A stretch of 64,000 nt of DNA from Cupriavidus oxalaticus. GTDB lineage: Bacteria > Pseudomonadota > Gammaproteobacteria > Burkholderiales > Burkholderiaceae. The position numbers and the translations under genes were made by a program. Shown here piece by piece: positions 31,050 to 39,414 of the stretch. Every line of letters begins with the position of its first letter. Position 1 is the first letter of the stretch. The stretch spans positions 186,001-250,000 of the forward strand of contig NZ_CP038635.1 of NCBI RefSeq assembly GCF_004768545.1. The letters are read 5' to 3'. The notes under the pieces are model-generated. The model was given only the letters and a program-made list of their open reading frames with translations. It did not search any database and had not been told where the DNA came from.

Positions 31050-31880
31050 ATGCAAGACCGCTACTTCAGCTTTGAATTCTTCCCGCCCAAGACGGCGGAG
31101 GGCCTGGAAAAGCTGCGCAACACGCGCGCGCAGCTGGCTCCGCTCAAGCCCAAGTACATCTCGGTGACGTTCGGCGCCGGCGGCACCACCCAGCAGGGCA
31201 CGCTCGACGCCGTGCTGGAGATCCAGCGCGAAGGCATCGAGGCCGCGCCGCACCTGTCGTGCGTGGGCTCGTCGCGCGAGAGCATCCGCGCAATCCTGCA
31301 GCAGTACCGCGAAGGCGGCATCCGCCATATCGTCGCGCTGCGCGGGGACATGCCGTCGGGCATGGGCGAGATCGGCGAGTTCCGCTACGCCAACGAGCTG
31401 GTGGAGTTCATCCGTGCCGAGACCGGCGACTGGTTCAATATCGAAGTCGCAGCGTACCCGGAGTACCACCCGCAGGCGAAGTCGCCGCGCCATGACCTCG
31501 ACAACTTCGTGCGCAAGGTCAAGGCCGGTGCCGACTCGGCGATCACGCAGTACTTCTACAACGCCGACGCGTACTTCCGCTTTGTCGACGACGTGCGCGC
31601 GCAGGGCGTGGAAGTGCCGATCGTGCCGGGCATCATGCCGATCACCAACTACTCGCAGCTGATGCGATTCTCCGAGATGTGCGGCGCCGAAGTGCCGCGC
31701 TGGGTGGCCAAGCGGCTGGAGAGCTTCGGCGACGACCGAGAATCGATCCGCGCCTTCGGGCTGGACGTGGTCACCGCGCTGTGCGAGCGGCTGCTCGCCG
31801 CGGGCGTGCCGGGGCTGCATTTCTACACGCTCAACGCGGCCGCCGCGACCAAGGCGATCTGGCAGCGGCTGAAGCTGTAA
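31050..31880 (+). CDS. metF: Methylenetetrahydrofolate reductase
   Basis: Reduces 5,10-methylene-THF to 5-methyl-THF, the methyl donor for methionine synthesis. Protein of 276 residues, short bacterial type without a C-terminal regulatory domain. Family blocks: FEFFPPKTAEGLEKL, SVTFGAGGTTQQGTLD, ALRGDMPSG and TQYFYNADAYFRFVDD. Third gene of the SAH-riboswitch operon, so its expression should follow SAH. Confidence 0.95.
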   Translation: MQDRYFSFEFFPPKTAEGLEKLRNTRAQLAPLKPKYISVTFGAGGTTQQGTLDAVLEIQREGIEAAPHLSCVGSSRESIRAILQQYREGGIRHIVALRGDMPSGMGEIGEFRYANELVEFIRAETGDWFNIEVAAYPEYHPQAKSPRHDLDNFVRKVKAGADSAITQYFYNADAYFRFVDDVRAQGVEVPIVPGIMPITNYSQLMRFSEMCGAEVPRWVAKRLESFGDDRESIRAFGLDVVTALCERLLAAGVPGLHFYTLNAAAATKAIWQRLKL

Positions 31881-31948
31881 GGAACCCGCTGAAGAAGAGA
31901 GCGGTTTTGGGTGCTCCAAAGCGGCTCGATCTTGCCAGGCAAGGTGTT

Positions 31949-31977
31949 CTCCCTCTCCCCTCATGGGGAGAGGGGAG
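31949..31977. repeat. CTCTCCCC palindrome after metF
   Basis: CTCTCCCC/GGGGAGAG around TCAT, with further CTCC/GGAG pairing outside. Third copy of the palindrome type seen after thiE and ahcY. Confidence 0.7.
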
Positions 31978-32042
31978 CCTGCTGCATGCGTCCGTGGTGC
32001 CACCAGCGTACTAACACGGCAAATCGGTGCCATACTCGCCCC

Positions 32043-32786
32043 ATGGTCACCGCCACCTTCCGCTTCTACGAGGAACTGAACGACTTCCTCGCGCCGGACC
32101 AGCGCCGGCGTGACCTGCCCTGCGCGTGCGCGCGCGCCGCGACCGTCAAGCACATGATCGAGGCGCTGGGCGTGCCGCACACCGAAGTCGAGCTGATCCT
32201 GGTCAACGGCGAATCCTCCGGTTTCGAGCGCCAGCTGCGGGACGGCGACCGGGTCTCGGTCTATCCCAAGTTCGAACGCCTCGACGTCACGCCGCTGCTG
32301 CGCGTGCGCGAACATCCGCTGCGCGCGACGCATTTCGTTGCCGACGCGCATCTGGGCGGACTGGCGCACCTGCTGCGCATGACCGGCTTCGACACCCTCT
32401 ACGACAACCACTTCGAGGACAGCGAGATCGAGCGCATTGCGGTCGACGAAGGCCGCATCGTGCTGACGCGCGACCGTGAACTGCTCAAGCGCCGCGGCAT
32501 CACGCACGGCTGCTATGTGCGGGCGCTCAAGCCGCGCCAGCAGGTGCGCGAGATCTTCGCGCGGCTCGACCTGGCGCGCAGCGCGCGGCCGTTCTCGCTG
32601 TGCCTGGACTGCAACGTGCCGCTGCACGCGCTGGAAGCGGCCGCCGCGGCCGGGCGGGTGCCAGACGGCGTGCTCGAGCGCCACCGCAGCTTCGTCACCT
32701 GCGACCAGTGCCGGCGGGTGTTCTGGGAAGGCTCGCACTGGCGCTGCATGCGCGCGCTGGTGGACGAGCTGGTGCAGGCCGGCTGA
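32043..32786 (+). CDS. Mut7-C RNase-domain protein with ubiquitin-like N-terminus
   Basis: Protein of 247 residues. Residues 1-82 resemble the Mut7-C ubiquitin-like domain (ATFRFYEELNDFL to VSVYPKFERLDV). Residues from about 100 form the PIN-like Mut7-C fold (VADAHLGGLAHLLRMTGFD, LTRDRELLKRRG). It ends with a four-Cys zinc ribbon (CLDC and CDQC). The family is predicted to be nucleases acting on RNA; the bacterial role is unknown. Start at MVTATFRFYEEL; a longer in-frame extension crosses the repeat at 31949. Confidence 0.82.
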   Translation: MVTATFRFYEELNDFLAPDQRRRDLPCACARAATVKHMIEALGVPHTEVELILVNGESSGFERQLRDGDRVSVYPKFERLDVTPLLRVREHPLRATHFVADAHLGGLAHLLRMTGFDTLYDNHFEDSEIERIAVDEGRIVLTRDRELLKRRGITHGCYVRALKPRQQVREIFARLDLARSARPFSLCLDCNVPLHALEAAAAAGRVPDGVLERHRSFVTCDQCRRVFWEGSHWRCMRALVDELVQAG

Positions 32787-32825
32787 AACCGGCCGTTGCC
32801 CGCACGCTGCTGTCACCCTATCGGG

Positions 32826-33431
32826 CTAGAACGCCCCCGCTTCGGTAACGATCCAGTCCATCGCCACGTCATGCGGCTGCGCGGGCAGTGCAATGCGGCA
32901 CGCTTCATAGCCGATGCCGATCGCCACGGGCCGCTGCGCCATTGCCGCCAGCGTGCGGTCGTAGAAGCCGCCGCCGTAGCCCAGGCGGAACTTGTCCGGG
33001 CTGAAGCCGACACAGGGAATGACCAGCGCGTCGGGCGTCACGGCCTCGGTGCCGTCGGGGACCGGGATGCCATAGTGGCCCCTGGTCATCGGCGTGTCCG
33101 GGTCCCAGCGATGGAAGTCCAGCGGCGCGCCGGGCCGGCTTACCGCCGGCAGCGCCGCCTGGCGCGCGGGCACTGCCGCGAGCCATTGCGCGACCGCGCC
33201 GCGCGCGTCGAACTCCTGCTGGATCGGCCAGTAGAAGCCAAGGCAGCGCACGGCCAGGCCCGCCAGCAGCTCGGACAACGCGGCGGCGATGCGCGCATCG
33301 GCATCGTCGCGCGCGGGCAGGGCGGCACGCAAGGACAGCAGGCGCGCGCGCTGCGCGCGGCGGTCCTCGGCGGGGTCGGTTTGAGAATTCGCAGGCGAGC
33401 TTGCAGCCGAGGTGGCGGAACTTGAGGACAT
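32826..33431 (-). CDS. 5-formyltetrahydrofolate cyclo-ligase
   Basis: ATP-dependent conversion of 5-formyl-THF to methenyl-THF. With the ATG at 33431 the protein has 201 residues; a GTG at 33464 would add 11. The signature LGYGGGFYDRTLA follows VIPCVGFSPDKFR, as in the YgfA/MTHFS family. Divergent from the lytic transglycosylase. In many bacteria ygfA lies beside 6S RNA; I see no clear 6S RNA here. Confidence 0.9.
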   Translation of the reverse strand: MSSSSATSAASSPANSQTDPAEDRRAQRARLLSLRAALPARDDADARIAAALSELLAGLAVRCLGFYWPIQQEFDARGAVAQWLAAVPARQAALPAVSRPGAPLDFHRWDPDTPMTRGHYGIPVPDGTEAVTPDALVIPCVGFSPDKFRLGYGGGFYDRTLAAMAQRPVAIGIGYEACRIALPAQPHDVAMDWIVTEAGAF

Positions 33432-33539
33432 GGCGTGGGATAATGCCCGCGTCCGAACCAACACGGACGGCGGAAGCTGCTGCGGCCCTTGCCTTGCATG
33501 GCGGCACCGGCGCCGCCGTCATCGACAAGGAAGCAAAGA

Positions 33540-35495
33540 ATGCTGAAGGGAGTATATCTGCAGCGTGCAGGGCGGGCCGCCTGGATCGCCATGGCATGTG
33601 CACTGCTTGTCACGCCGGTCCATGCGCAGAAGCGCCCGCAGGCGCCCGTGCGCCAGCAGCAGCCGGCGGTGATCCCGAGCGATCCGGACGAGGCCTTCGC
33701 CGCGCTGCGCGAAGCGGCGCGCAAGAATGACGTAGAGCGCGCCTACGCGATCTCGGCCACGCTGGTCGACTACCCGATCCCGTCGTACGTCGAGTACTTC
33801 CGCATCAAGCCGCAGATGTTCGACGCCAGCGGCCTGGCGCGCATCGACGCGCCCGACGACCAGGTGCGCGCCTTCCTGCAGCGCTACAAGGGCCAGGCCA
33901 TCGCCGACCGCATGCGCAACGACTGGCTGCTGGTGCTGGGCAAGAAGCGCGACTGGGCCAGCTTCGATGCCGAGTATCCGCAGTTCGCACTCAAGGACGA
34001 CACCCAGGTCGAATGCTATGCGCTGCTGTCGCGCGCGCTCAAGGGCCAGAACGTTGCCGCCGAGTCGCGCCAGGCGCTGAGCGATCCGCGCTATTTCGGC
34101 GAAGGTTGCGTCGACCTGATCGGCTACCTGGTGCAAAGCCAGCAGATCCAGCGCAGCGATGTGGCCTTCCACGCGCGGCTGGCGCTGGAGCAGAACTACC
34201 TCACGCTGGCCGGCAAGATCGCCGCGCTGCTGCCCGATGCACGCGTCGACGGCGACGCGCTCGCCACCATCGTCAAGATGGCGCGCACCGATCCCAACCA
34301 GGCCGTCGCCTACCTGGGTACCGTCCAGGGCACGCTGTCGCGCGACGAGCAGGGCGCCGCCTGGGGCGTGATCGGCCAGTTCGCGGGCAAGAAGCTGATG
34401 CCGGAAGCGGCCAACTACTACCGCCGCCAGATGGACCTGGGCGGCAACCAGTGGTTGTCCGACGACTCCCAGGAATGGCGCGTGCGCGCCGCGCTGCGCC
34501 AGGGCGACTGGAAGCAGGTGCGCCAGGCAGTCGAGCTGATGCGTCCCGAGCTGCGCGCCAAGGACCCGGCGTGGCTCTACTGGTACGGCCGCGCGCTCAA
34601 GGCCGAAGGCCGCGACACCGAGGCGCAGCAGAACTTCCAGCAGATCGCCGGCCAGTTCAACTTCTATGGCCAGCTCGCCAGCGAAGAACTGGGCAACCGC
34701 ATCACGCTACCGGCGCGCACCGCCGTCGGCGATGCCGAAGCCAATGCCATGCGCGCGCGCGCCGGCTTCCAGCGCGCGCAGAAGTTCTACGCGATGAACA
34801 TGCGCTTCGAGGGCAACCGCGAATGGAACTGGGAATTGCGCGGCATGAACGACCGCGAGCTGCTCGGCGCGGCGGAGTACGCGCGCCGTCTCGAACTGCT
34901 CGACCGCACCGTCAATACCGCTGACCGCACCCGCAACGAGCATGACTTCGAGCTGCGCTTCCTGATGCCGTACCGCGACATCATGCAGCGCGCGACCGAC
35001 GATGTCGGCCTCGACATGGCGTGGGTCTACGGCCTGATCCGGCAGGAATCGCGCTTCCTGATGAACGCGCGCTCGTCCGCCGGCGCGCACGGCCTGATGC
35101 AGGTGATGCCGGCGACGGCCAAGTACGTGGCGCGCAAGATCGGCATGAACGACTTCTCGCCGCAGATGATGGGCGATCCCAACATCAACATCCTGCTCGG
35201 CACCAATTACCTGAACATGGTGCTGACCGACCTGGACAGTTCCTGGGCGCTGGCGTCGGCGGCATACAACGCCGGTCCGGGCCGGCCCAAGGCCTGGCGC
35301 AGCACGCTGGCGCGGCCCGTGGAAGGCGCGATCTTTGCAGAGACCATCCCGTTCAATGAAACGCGCGGCTATGTGAAGAATGTGCTTTCCAACGCTACGT
35401 ACTATGCTGCATTGATGAGTGGCCGGCCGCAGTCGCTGAAATCGCGCCTGGGGACGGTCGCGCCGTCGCCGGTGACCACGACCAGCCTGCCCTGA
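33540..35495 (+). CDS. slt: Soluble lytic murein transglycosylase (Slt70 type)
   Basis: Periplasmic enzyme that cleaves peptidoglycan glycan strands to 1,6-anhydro-muropeptides. Protein of 651 residues from MLKGVYLQRAG after AAGGAAG, with a signal peptide ending at PVHAQ. A long helical superhelix region precedes the C-terminal SLT domain: catalytic Glu503 in GLIRQESRF, then GLMQVMPATA and AYNAGPGRPKAW. The AmpG-like permease in this window could import its products. Confidence 0.93.
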   Translation: MLKGVYLQRAGRAAWIAMACALLVTPVHAQKRPQAPVRQQQPAVIPSDPDEAFAALREAARKNDVERAYAISATLVDYPIPSYVEYFRIKPQMFDASGLARIDAPDDQVRAFLQRYKGQAIADRMRNDWLLVLGKKRDWASFDAEYPQFALKDDTQVECYALLSRALKGQNVAAESRQALSDPRYFGEGCVDLIGYLVQSQQIQRSDVAFHARLALEQNYLTLAGKIAALLPDARVDGDALATIVKMARTDPNQAVAYLGTVQGTLSRDEQGAAWGVIGQFAGKKLMPEAANYYRRQMDLGGNQWLSDDSQEWRVRAALRQGDWKQVRQAVELMRPELRAKDPAWLYWYGRALKAEGRDTEAQQNFQQIAGQFNFYGQLASEELGNRITLPARTAVGDAEANAMRARAGFQRAQKFYAMNMRFEGNREWNWELRGMNDRELLGAAEYARRLELLDRTVNTADRTRNEHDFELRFLMPYRDIMQRATDDVGLDMAWVYGLIRQESRFLMNARSSAGAHGLMQVMPATAKYVARKIGMNDFSPQMMGDPNINILLGTNYLNMVLTDLDSSWALASAAYNAGPGRPKAWRSTLARPVEGAIFAETIPFNETRGYVKNVLSNATYYAALMSGRPQSLKSRLGTVAPSPVTTTSLP

Positions 35496-35601
35496 CGGGC
35501 ACCCGACGGGACGGGCCGCTGGTGTGCCGCGCCGGGCGCGTCGCGGCGGCCTGGCTTGCGCAATGCGCCGCGACGTGCAGTCCACTTTGCACGGAGGCAT
35601 C

Positions 35602-36624
35602 ATGCAGACCAGCAACGTCCTCGTCATCGGTGGCGCCGGCTTTATCGGCAGCCACCTTGTCTCGCGCCTGGCCGGCGCCGCTTCTGCCTCGGGTGCGCCG
35701 CTGGAACCCGGCAGCAATCCCGATTCGCCGATCGCCCCCGACCGCATCGTGGTCGGCACCCGCAACGTCGAGCACGCGCAGCACCTGTTGCTGCTGCCGC
35801 GCGTCGAGGTAGTCGAACTGGGGCTGGCCGACAATGCCGCGCTCGACGACGCCATCGGCTCGCTCGGGGTCGACGGCATCGTCGTCAACCTGGTGGGTGT
35901 GCTGCACGGCGAGCGTGCCGATCCCTACGGCGAGGCCTTTGCCAGCGCTCATGTGGAAATGGTGCGGCAGATCGTGGCCTCGTGCCTGTCCACCGGCGTG
36001 CGCCGGCTGTTGCATATGAGTGCGCTTGGCGCCGACAGCCAGGGGCCGTCGATGTACCTGCGCAGCAAGGGCGACGGCGAGCGCATCGTGCGCGCCAGCG
36101 GGCTGGACTGGACCATCCTGCGGCCGTCGGTGGTGTTCGGCCCCGACGACCATTTCCTCAACCTGTTCGCGCAGATGCAACAGATGGCGCCGGTGGTGCC
36201 GCTGGCGTGCGCACAGGCGCGCTTCCAGCCAGTGTTCGTGCAGGACGTGGTGCAGGCCTTCCTCAATGCCATGGTCAACCCTGCCACCATCGGCCGCGGC
36301 TATGAGCTGGGCGGCCCGCAGGTCTATACGCTGGAGGAGCTGGTGCGCTTCGCCGGCCGCGCATCCGGCCATCCGCGCCCGGTGATCGCGCTGCCGGATG
36401 CGCTGGCGCGGGTGCAGGCGACCATCATGGAACACATGCCGGGCGATCCGCTGCTGTCGCGCGACAACCTCGACTCGATGCAGCTGGACAACGTGCTCGA
36501 GCATCCGGTCGCGCCGGAGCTGGACCTGCATCCGGCCAGCCTGGAATCCGTGATGACCGACGCGCTGGCGGGGCGCAATCGCGATGCCGCGCTGACCTCG
36601 ATGCGCGCCAGCGTGCACCGCTGA
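35602..36624 (+). CDS. NDUFA9-like NAD(P)-binding protein (complex I subunit family)
   Basis: Extended short-chain-dehydrogenase-like protein of 340 residues, start MQTSNVLVIGGAGFIGS after GGAGG. Nucleotide loop GGAGFIGS, then HMSALGADSQGPSMYLRSKGDGE and TILRPSVVFGPDDHFLN, the pattern of the family that includes mitochondrial NDUFA9. It lacks a normal YX3K catalytic pair (YLRSK instead). Bacterial homologues may be quinone- or NADPH-sensing; function not established. Confidence 0.82.
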   Translation: MQTSNVLVIGGAGFIGSHLVSRLAGAASASGAPLEPGSNPDSPIAPDRIVVGTRNVEHAQHLLLLPRVEVVELGLADNAALDDAIGSLGVDGIVVNLVGVLHGERADPYGEAFASAHVEMVRQIVASCLSTGVRRLLHMSALGADSQGPSMYLRSKGDGERIVRASGLDWTILRPSVVFGPDDHFLNLFAQMQQMAPVVPLACAQARFQPVFVQDVVQAFLNAMVNPATIGRGYELGGPQVYTLEELVRFAGRASGHPRPVIALPDALARVQATIMEHMPGDPLLSRDNLDSMQLDNVLEHPVAPELDLHPASLESVMTDALAGRNRDAALTSMRASVHR

Positions 36625-36777
36625 AGGGCGGGCGGGTCAGGGCCGCGGGTGGCCTATGTGACCCATTTTCGGATCGGTTGCGAGAGCAATTCACTTTGAG
36701 GCAGGCGGGCGCGCTGGCAAAATGACCGGTCCGGCGCGCCGCCGCCGTCTCCCTTCGCCTCCCCCCAAGGACCTACG

Positions 36778-37467
36778 ATGAAGCTCGTCATCGGCAACAA
36801 GAATTACTCCTCCTGGTCGCTGCGCCCCTGGCTGCTGATGCGCCAGGCCGGCATCGAATTCGAAGAGGTACAGGTGCGCCTGTTCACCGGCAGCTTCGCG
36901 GCCGAGATCGCGCGTTATTCGCCGGCCGGCAAGGTACCGGCGCTGGTCGACGGCGACGTCACGGTGTGGGACTCGCTGGCGATCGCCGAATACGTGGCCG
37001 AGCGTTTCCCGGAAAAGACGCTGTGGCCCGCCGACCGTGCCGAGCGTGCGGTGGCGCGCGCAATCTGCGCCGAGATGCATTCCGGCTTCACCAACCTGCG
37101 CAGCCAGTTGCCGATGAACGTGACCGCGGTGCTGCCCGGACGCGGCTGGAACGTGGCGGTGCAGCGCGACGTCGACCGTATCGCCGCGATCTGGAGCGGG
37201 TTGCGCCAGCAGCATGGCGCGCGCGGCCCGTTCCTGTTCGGCGAGTTCACCGTGGCCGACGCCTTCTTTGCGCCGGTGGTGAGCCGCTTCGCCACTTACG
37301 GCATCCACCTGCCGGAAGACGCCAAGGCCTATGCCGACTTCATGCTGGCGCTGCCGACCATGCAGGAGTGGATCGCCGCCGCGCGCGAGGAGCGCGATTT
37401 CCTGGCCGACGACGAGCCTTACCGCCTGTCGCCCGAGCGGCCCGACGCGATCATCGTCAACCACTGA
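36778..37467 (+). CDS. Glutathione S-transferase family protein
   Basis: Protein of 229 residues with an N-terminal thioredoxin-like GST domain (LVIGNKNYSSWSLRPWLLM, GKVPALVDGDVTVWDSLAI with the Asp-Ser pair that binds glutathione) and a helical C-terminal domain (FTVADAFFAPVV). Active serine probably in NYSSWS. Substrate unknown. It lies 55 bases before cca on the same strand. Confidence 0.87.
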   Translation: MKLVIGNKNYSSWSLRPWLLMRQAGIEFEEVQVRLFTGSFAAEIARYSPAGKVPALVDGDVTVWDSLAIAEYVAERFPEKTLWPADRAERAVARAICAEMHSGFTNLRSQLPMNVTAVLPGRGWNVAVQRDVDRIAAIWSGLRQQHGARGPFLFGEFTVADAFFAPVVSRFATYGIHLPEDAKAYADFMLALPTMQEWIAAAREERDFLADDEPYRLSPERPDAIIVNH

Positions 37468-37522
37468 GACTGAGCGATACCGCCGGCGCCGGCGCGCCGG
37501 CACCAGAGAAGAGGCCACAACG

Positions 37523-38758
37523 ATGCAGGTGTATGCCGTCGGCGGCGCGATCCGCGACGAACTGCTGGGCAAGCCCAGCCAGGACCGCGACTACGTAGTC
37601 GTCGGCGCGACCCCGCACGAGATGGTAGCCGCGGGCTATCGCCCCGTCGGCAAGGATTTCCCGGTCTTCCTGCATCCGCGCACCCACGAGGAATACGCGC
37701 TGGCGCGCACCGAGCGCAAGACAGCGATGGGATACAAGGGTTTTGCCTTCTACTGCGAGCCCGATGTCACGCTGGAAGACGACCTGGTCCGGCGCGACCT
37801 GACCATCAATGCGATGGCGCGCGAGGTCGATGCCGATGGCAACCTCGTCGGCCCGGTGATCGACCCGCATGGCGGCCAGCGCGACCTGCAGGCCCGCCTG
37901 TTCCGCCATGTCTCGGATGCCTTCGCCGAGGACCCGGTCCGCATCCTGCGGCTGGCGCGCTTTGCCGCGCGCTTCCACGAGTTCACCGTCGCCGCCGAGA
38001 CCCAGCGCCTGATGCGCGAGATGGTGGCGGCCGGCGAGGTCGATGCGCTGGTGCCCGAGCGCGTCTGGCAGGAACTGGCGCGCGGCCTGATGGAAGCGCA
38101 TCCGTCACGAATGTTCGAGGTGCTGCGCGACTGCGGCGCGCTGGCGCGGCTGCTGCCCGAGCTTGACTGCCTGTGGGGCGTGCCGCAGCGCGCCGACTAC
38201 CATCCCGAGGTCGATACCGGCGTGCACGTGATGATGGTGATCGATACCGCCGCGGCGATGGGCGCGCCGTTGCCGGTGCGTTTTGCCGCGCTGGTGCACG
38301 ACCTGGGCAAGGGCACCACGCCCGAGGACGTGCTGCCGCGCCACGTCGGCCACGAGATGCGCAGCGTCAAGCTGCTGGAAGAGGTCTGCGCGCGGCTGCG
38401 CGTGCCCAACGACTGCCGCGACCTGGCGCTGGTGGTGGCGCGCGAGCATGGCAATATCCATCGTTCGCTGGAGATCAGCGCCGCCGCGGTGATGCGCCTG
38501 CTCGAGCGCTGCGATGCGCTGCGCAAGCCGGCGAGATTTGCCGGAGTATTGCAGGCGTGCGAGGCCGACATGCGCGGACGCAAGGGCTTCGAAGCGGGCA
38601 CATACCCGCAGGCGCCGCGGCTGGCAGCGGCGCTGGAGGCGGCAACGGCAGTCGATGCTGGCGCCATCGCCCGCGCCTGCGGCGATGCGGTCGACCAGAT
38701 CCGCGACCGCATCCACGAGGCGCGCGTGGCGGCGGTGGCAGCGCGCATCGGGGGCTGA
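37523..38758 (+). CDS. cca: Multifunctional CCA-adding enzyme with HD domain
   Basis: Adds and repairs the tRNA 3'-CCA; HD-bearing forms also have phosphatase/phosphodiesterase activity. Protein of 411 residues from MQVYAVGGAIRDELLG. Nucleotidyltransferase carboxylates are in QDRDYVVVG; RRDLTINAMA and EDPVRILRLARFAARF follow; the HD motif is LVHDLGKGTTPED near residue 255. Typical gammaproteobacterial/betaproteobacterial class II architecture. Confidence 0.93.
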   Translation: MQVYAVGGAIRDELLGKPSQDRDYVVVGATPHEMVAAGYRPVGKDFPVFLHPRTHEEYALARTERKTAMGYKGFAFYCEPDVTLEDDLVRRDLTINAMAREVDADGNLVGPVIDPHGGQRDLQARLFRHVSDAFAEDPVRILRLARFAARFHEFTVAAETQRLMREMVAAGEVDALVPERVWQELARGLMEAHPSRMFEVLRDCGALARLLPELDCLWGVPQRADYHPEVDTGVHVMMVIDTAAAMGAPLPVRFAALVHDLGKGTTPEDVLPRHVGHEMRSVKLLEEVCARLRVPNDCRDLALVVAREHGNIHRSLEISAAAVMRLLERCDALRKPARFAGVLQACEADMRGRKGFEAGTYPQAPRLAAALEAATAVDAGAIARACGDAVDQIRDRIHEARVAAVAARIGG

Positions 38759-38771
38759 ACGCGGCTCTCTG

Positions 38772-39002
38772 CTAGCGGTAGACGAGCACCGGGATCTTAG
38801 TGTGCGTGAGCACCTTTTGCGTCTCGCTGCCGATCACCAGCGCCTGCACCCCCCGCCGCCCGTGCGAGGCCATCACGATCAGGTCGCATTGCCGGGCGTC
38901 CGCCTCGTCGATGATCGCCTGGAAGATGTGGTCGCCGGTGGCGCAGGCGGTATTGCAGGCCACGCCTGCCGCGGCGGCCTCGCCGGCGATCGGCGCGATA
39001 TC
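38772..39002 (-). pseudogene. Universal stress protein remnant (C-terminal half)
   Basis: Reading on the minus strand, the last 77 codons encode a UspA C-terminal half: IAPIAGEAAAAGVACNTAC, then CDLIVMASHGRRGVQALVIGSETQKVLTHTKIPVLV. This includes the ATP-binding pattern GX2GX9GS in slightly altered form. Homology stops abruptly at the GATATC at 38997-39002, and about half of a normal ~140-residue Usp is missing with no start codon suited to it. Upstream sequence belongs to an unrelated permease fragment on the other strand. Confidence 0.75.
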
Positions 39003-39185
39003 GAGGAAGCCGCCATGATGGACGGGCTGAGCCGCTTCGGCGCCTTCCTGACGGTGGTGGTGCCGGTGTCGTCGAGCGGTATCCTGACCGTGGTCATCTT
39101 CAGCATGACGCTGGCGATGCAGGAGTTCGTCTACGCCCCGACCTTCATCACCGTTGCGGGATTTACCGTCGGGGCGATCAAGTGA
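39000..39185 (+). pseudogene. Remnant of a sugar ABC-transporter permease (MalG type)
   Basis: The frame reads IEEAAMMDGLSRFGAFLTVV then PVSSSGILTVVIFSMTLAM, the EAA loop and following helix of carbohydrate ABC permeases. It then passes from TFIT straight to VAGFTVGAIK and stop. Intact relatives have roughly 40 residues between those two points and about 200 before the EAA loop, so both an N-terminal truncation and an internal deletion are inferred. No binding protein or ATPase gene is nearby. Confidence 0.7.
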
Positions 39186-39204
39186 GCCTGGTGGACTAGA
39201 GGGA

Positions 39205-39399
39205 CTAGAGCAGCTTGCCGATCACCAGCGCCACCAGCGACAGCAGGATCGTCGATGCAAACGGCAGCACGAATTCCCGCCCGAACACGCGGAAGCGCAC
39301 GTCCCCGGGCAGCCGTCCCAGCCCGAACTTCTGCAGCCACGGCAGCGCCGCGGACAGGATGATCACGCTCAGGAAGATAGTGAGGGTCCAGCGCAGCAT
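39205..39399 (-). CDS. DUF2905 small membrane protein
   Basis: Protein of 64 residues with two hydrophobic segments (LTIFLSVIILSAALPWL and ILLSLVALVIGKLL) and the conserved LGRLPGDVRF centre of DUF2905. Inner-membrane, function unknown. It sits 15 bases downstream of the MidA-like gene on the same strand and is likely cotranscribed. Confidence 0.85.
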   Translation of the reverse strand: MLRWTLTIFLSVIILSAALPWLQKFGLGRLPGDVRFRVFGREFVLPFASTILLSLVALVIGKLL

Positions 39400-39414
39400 G
39401 GCGTTCGCGATGGC

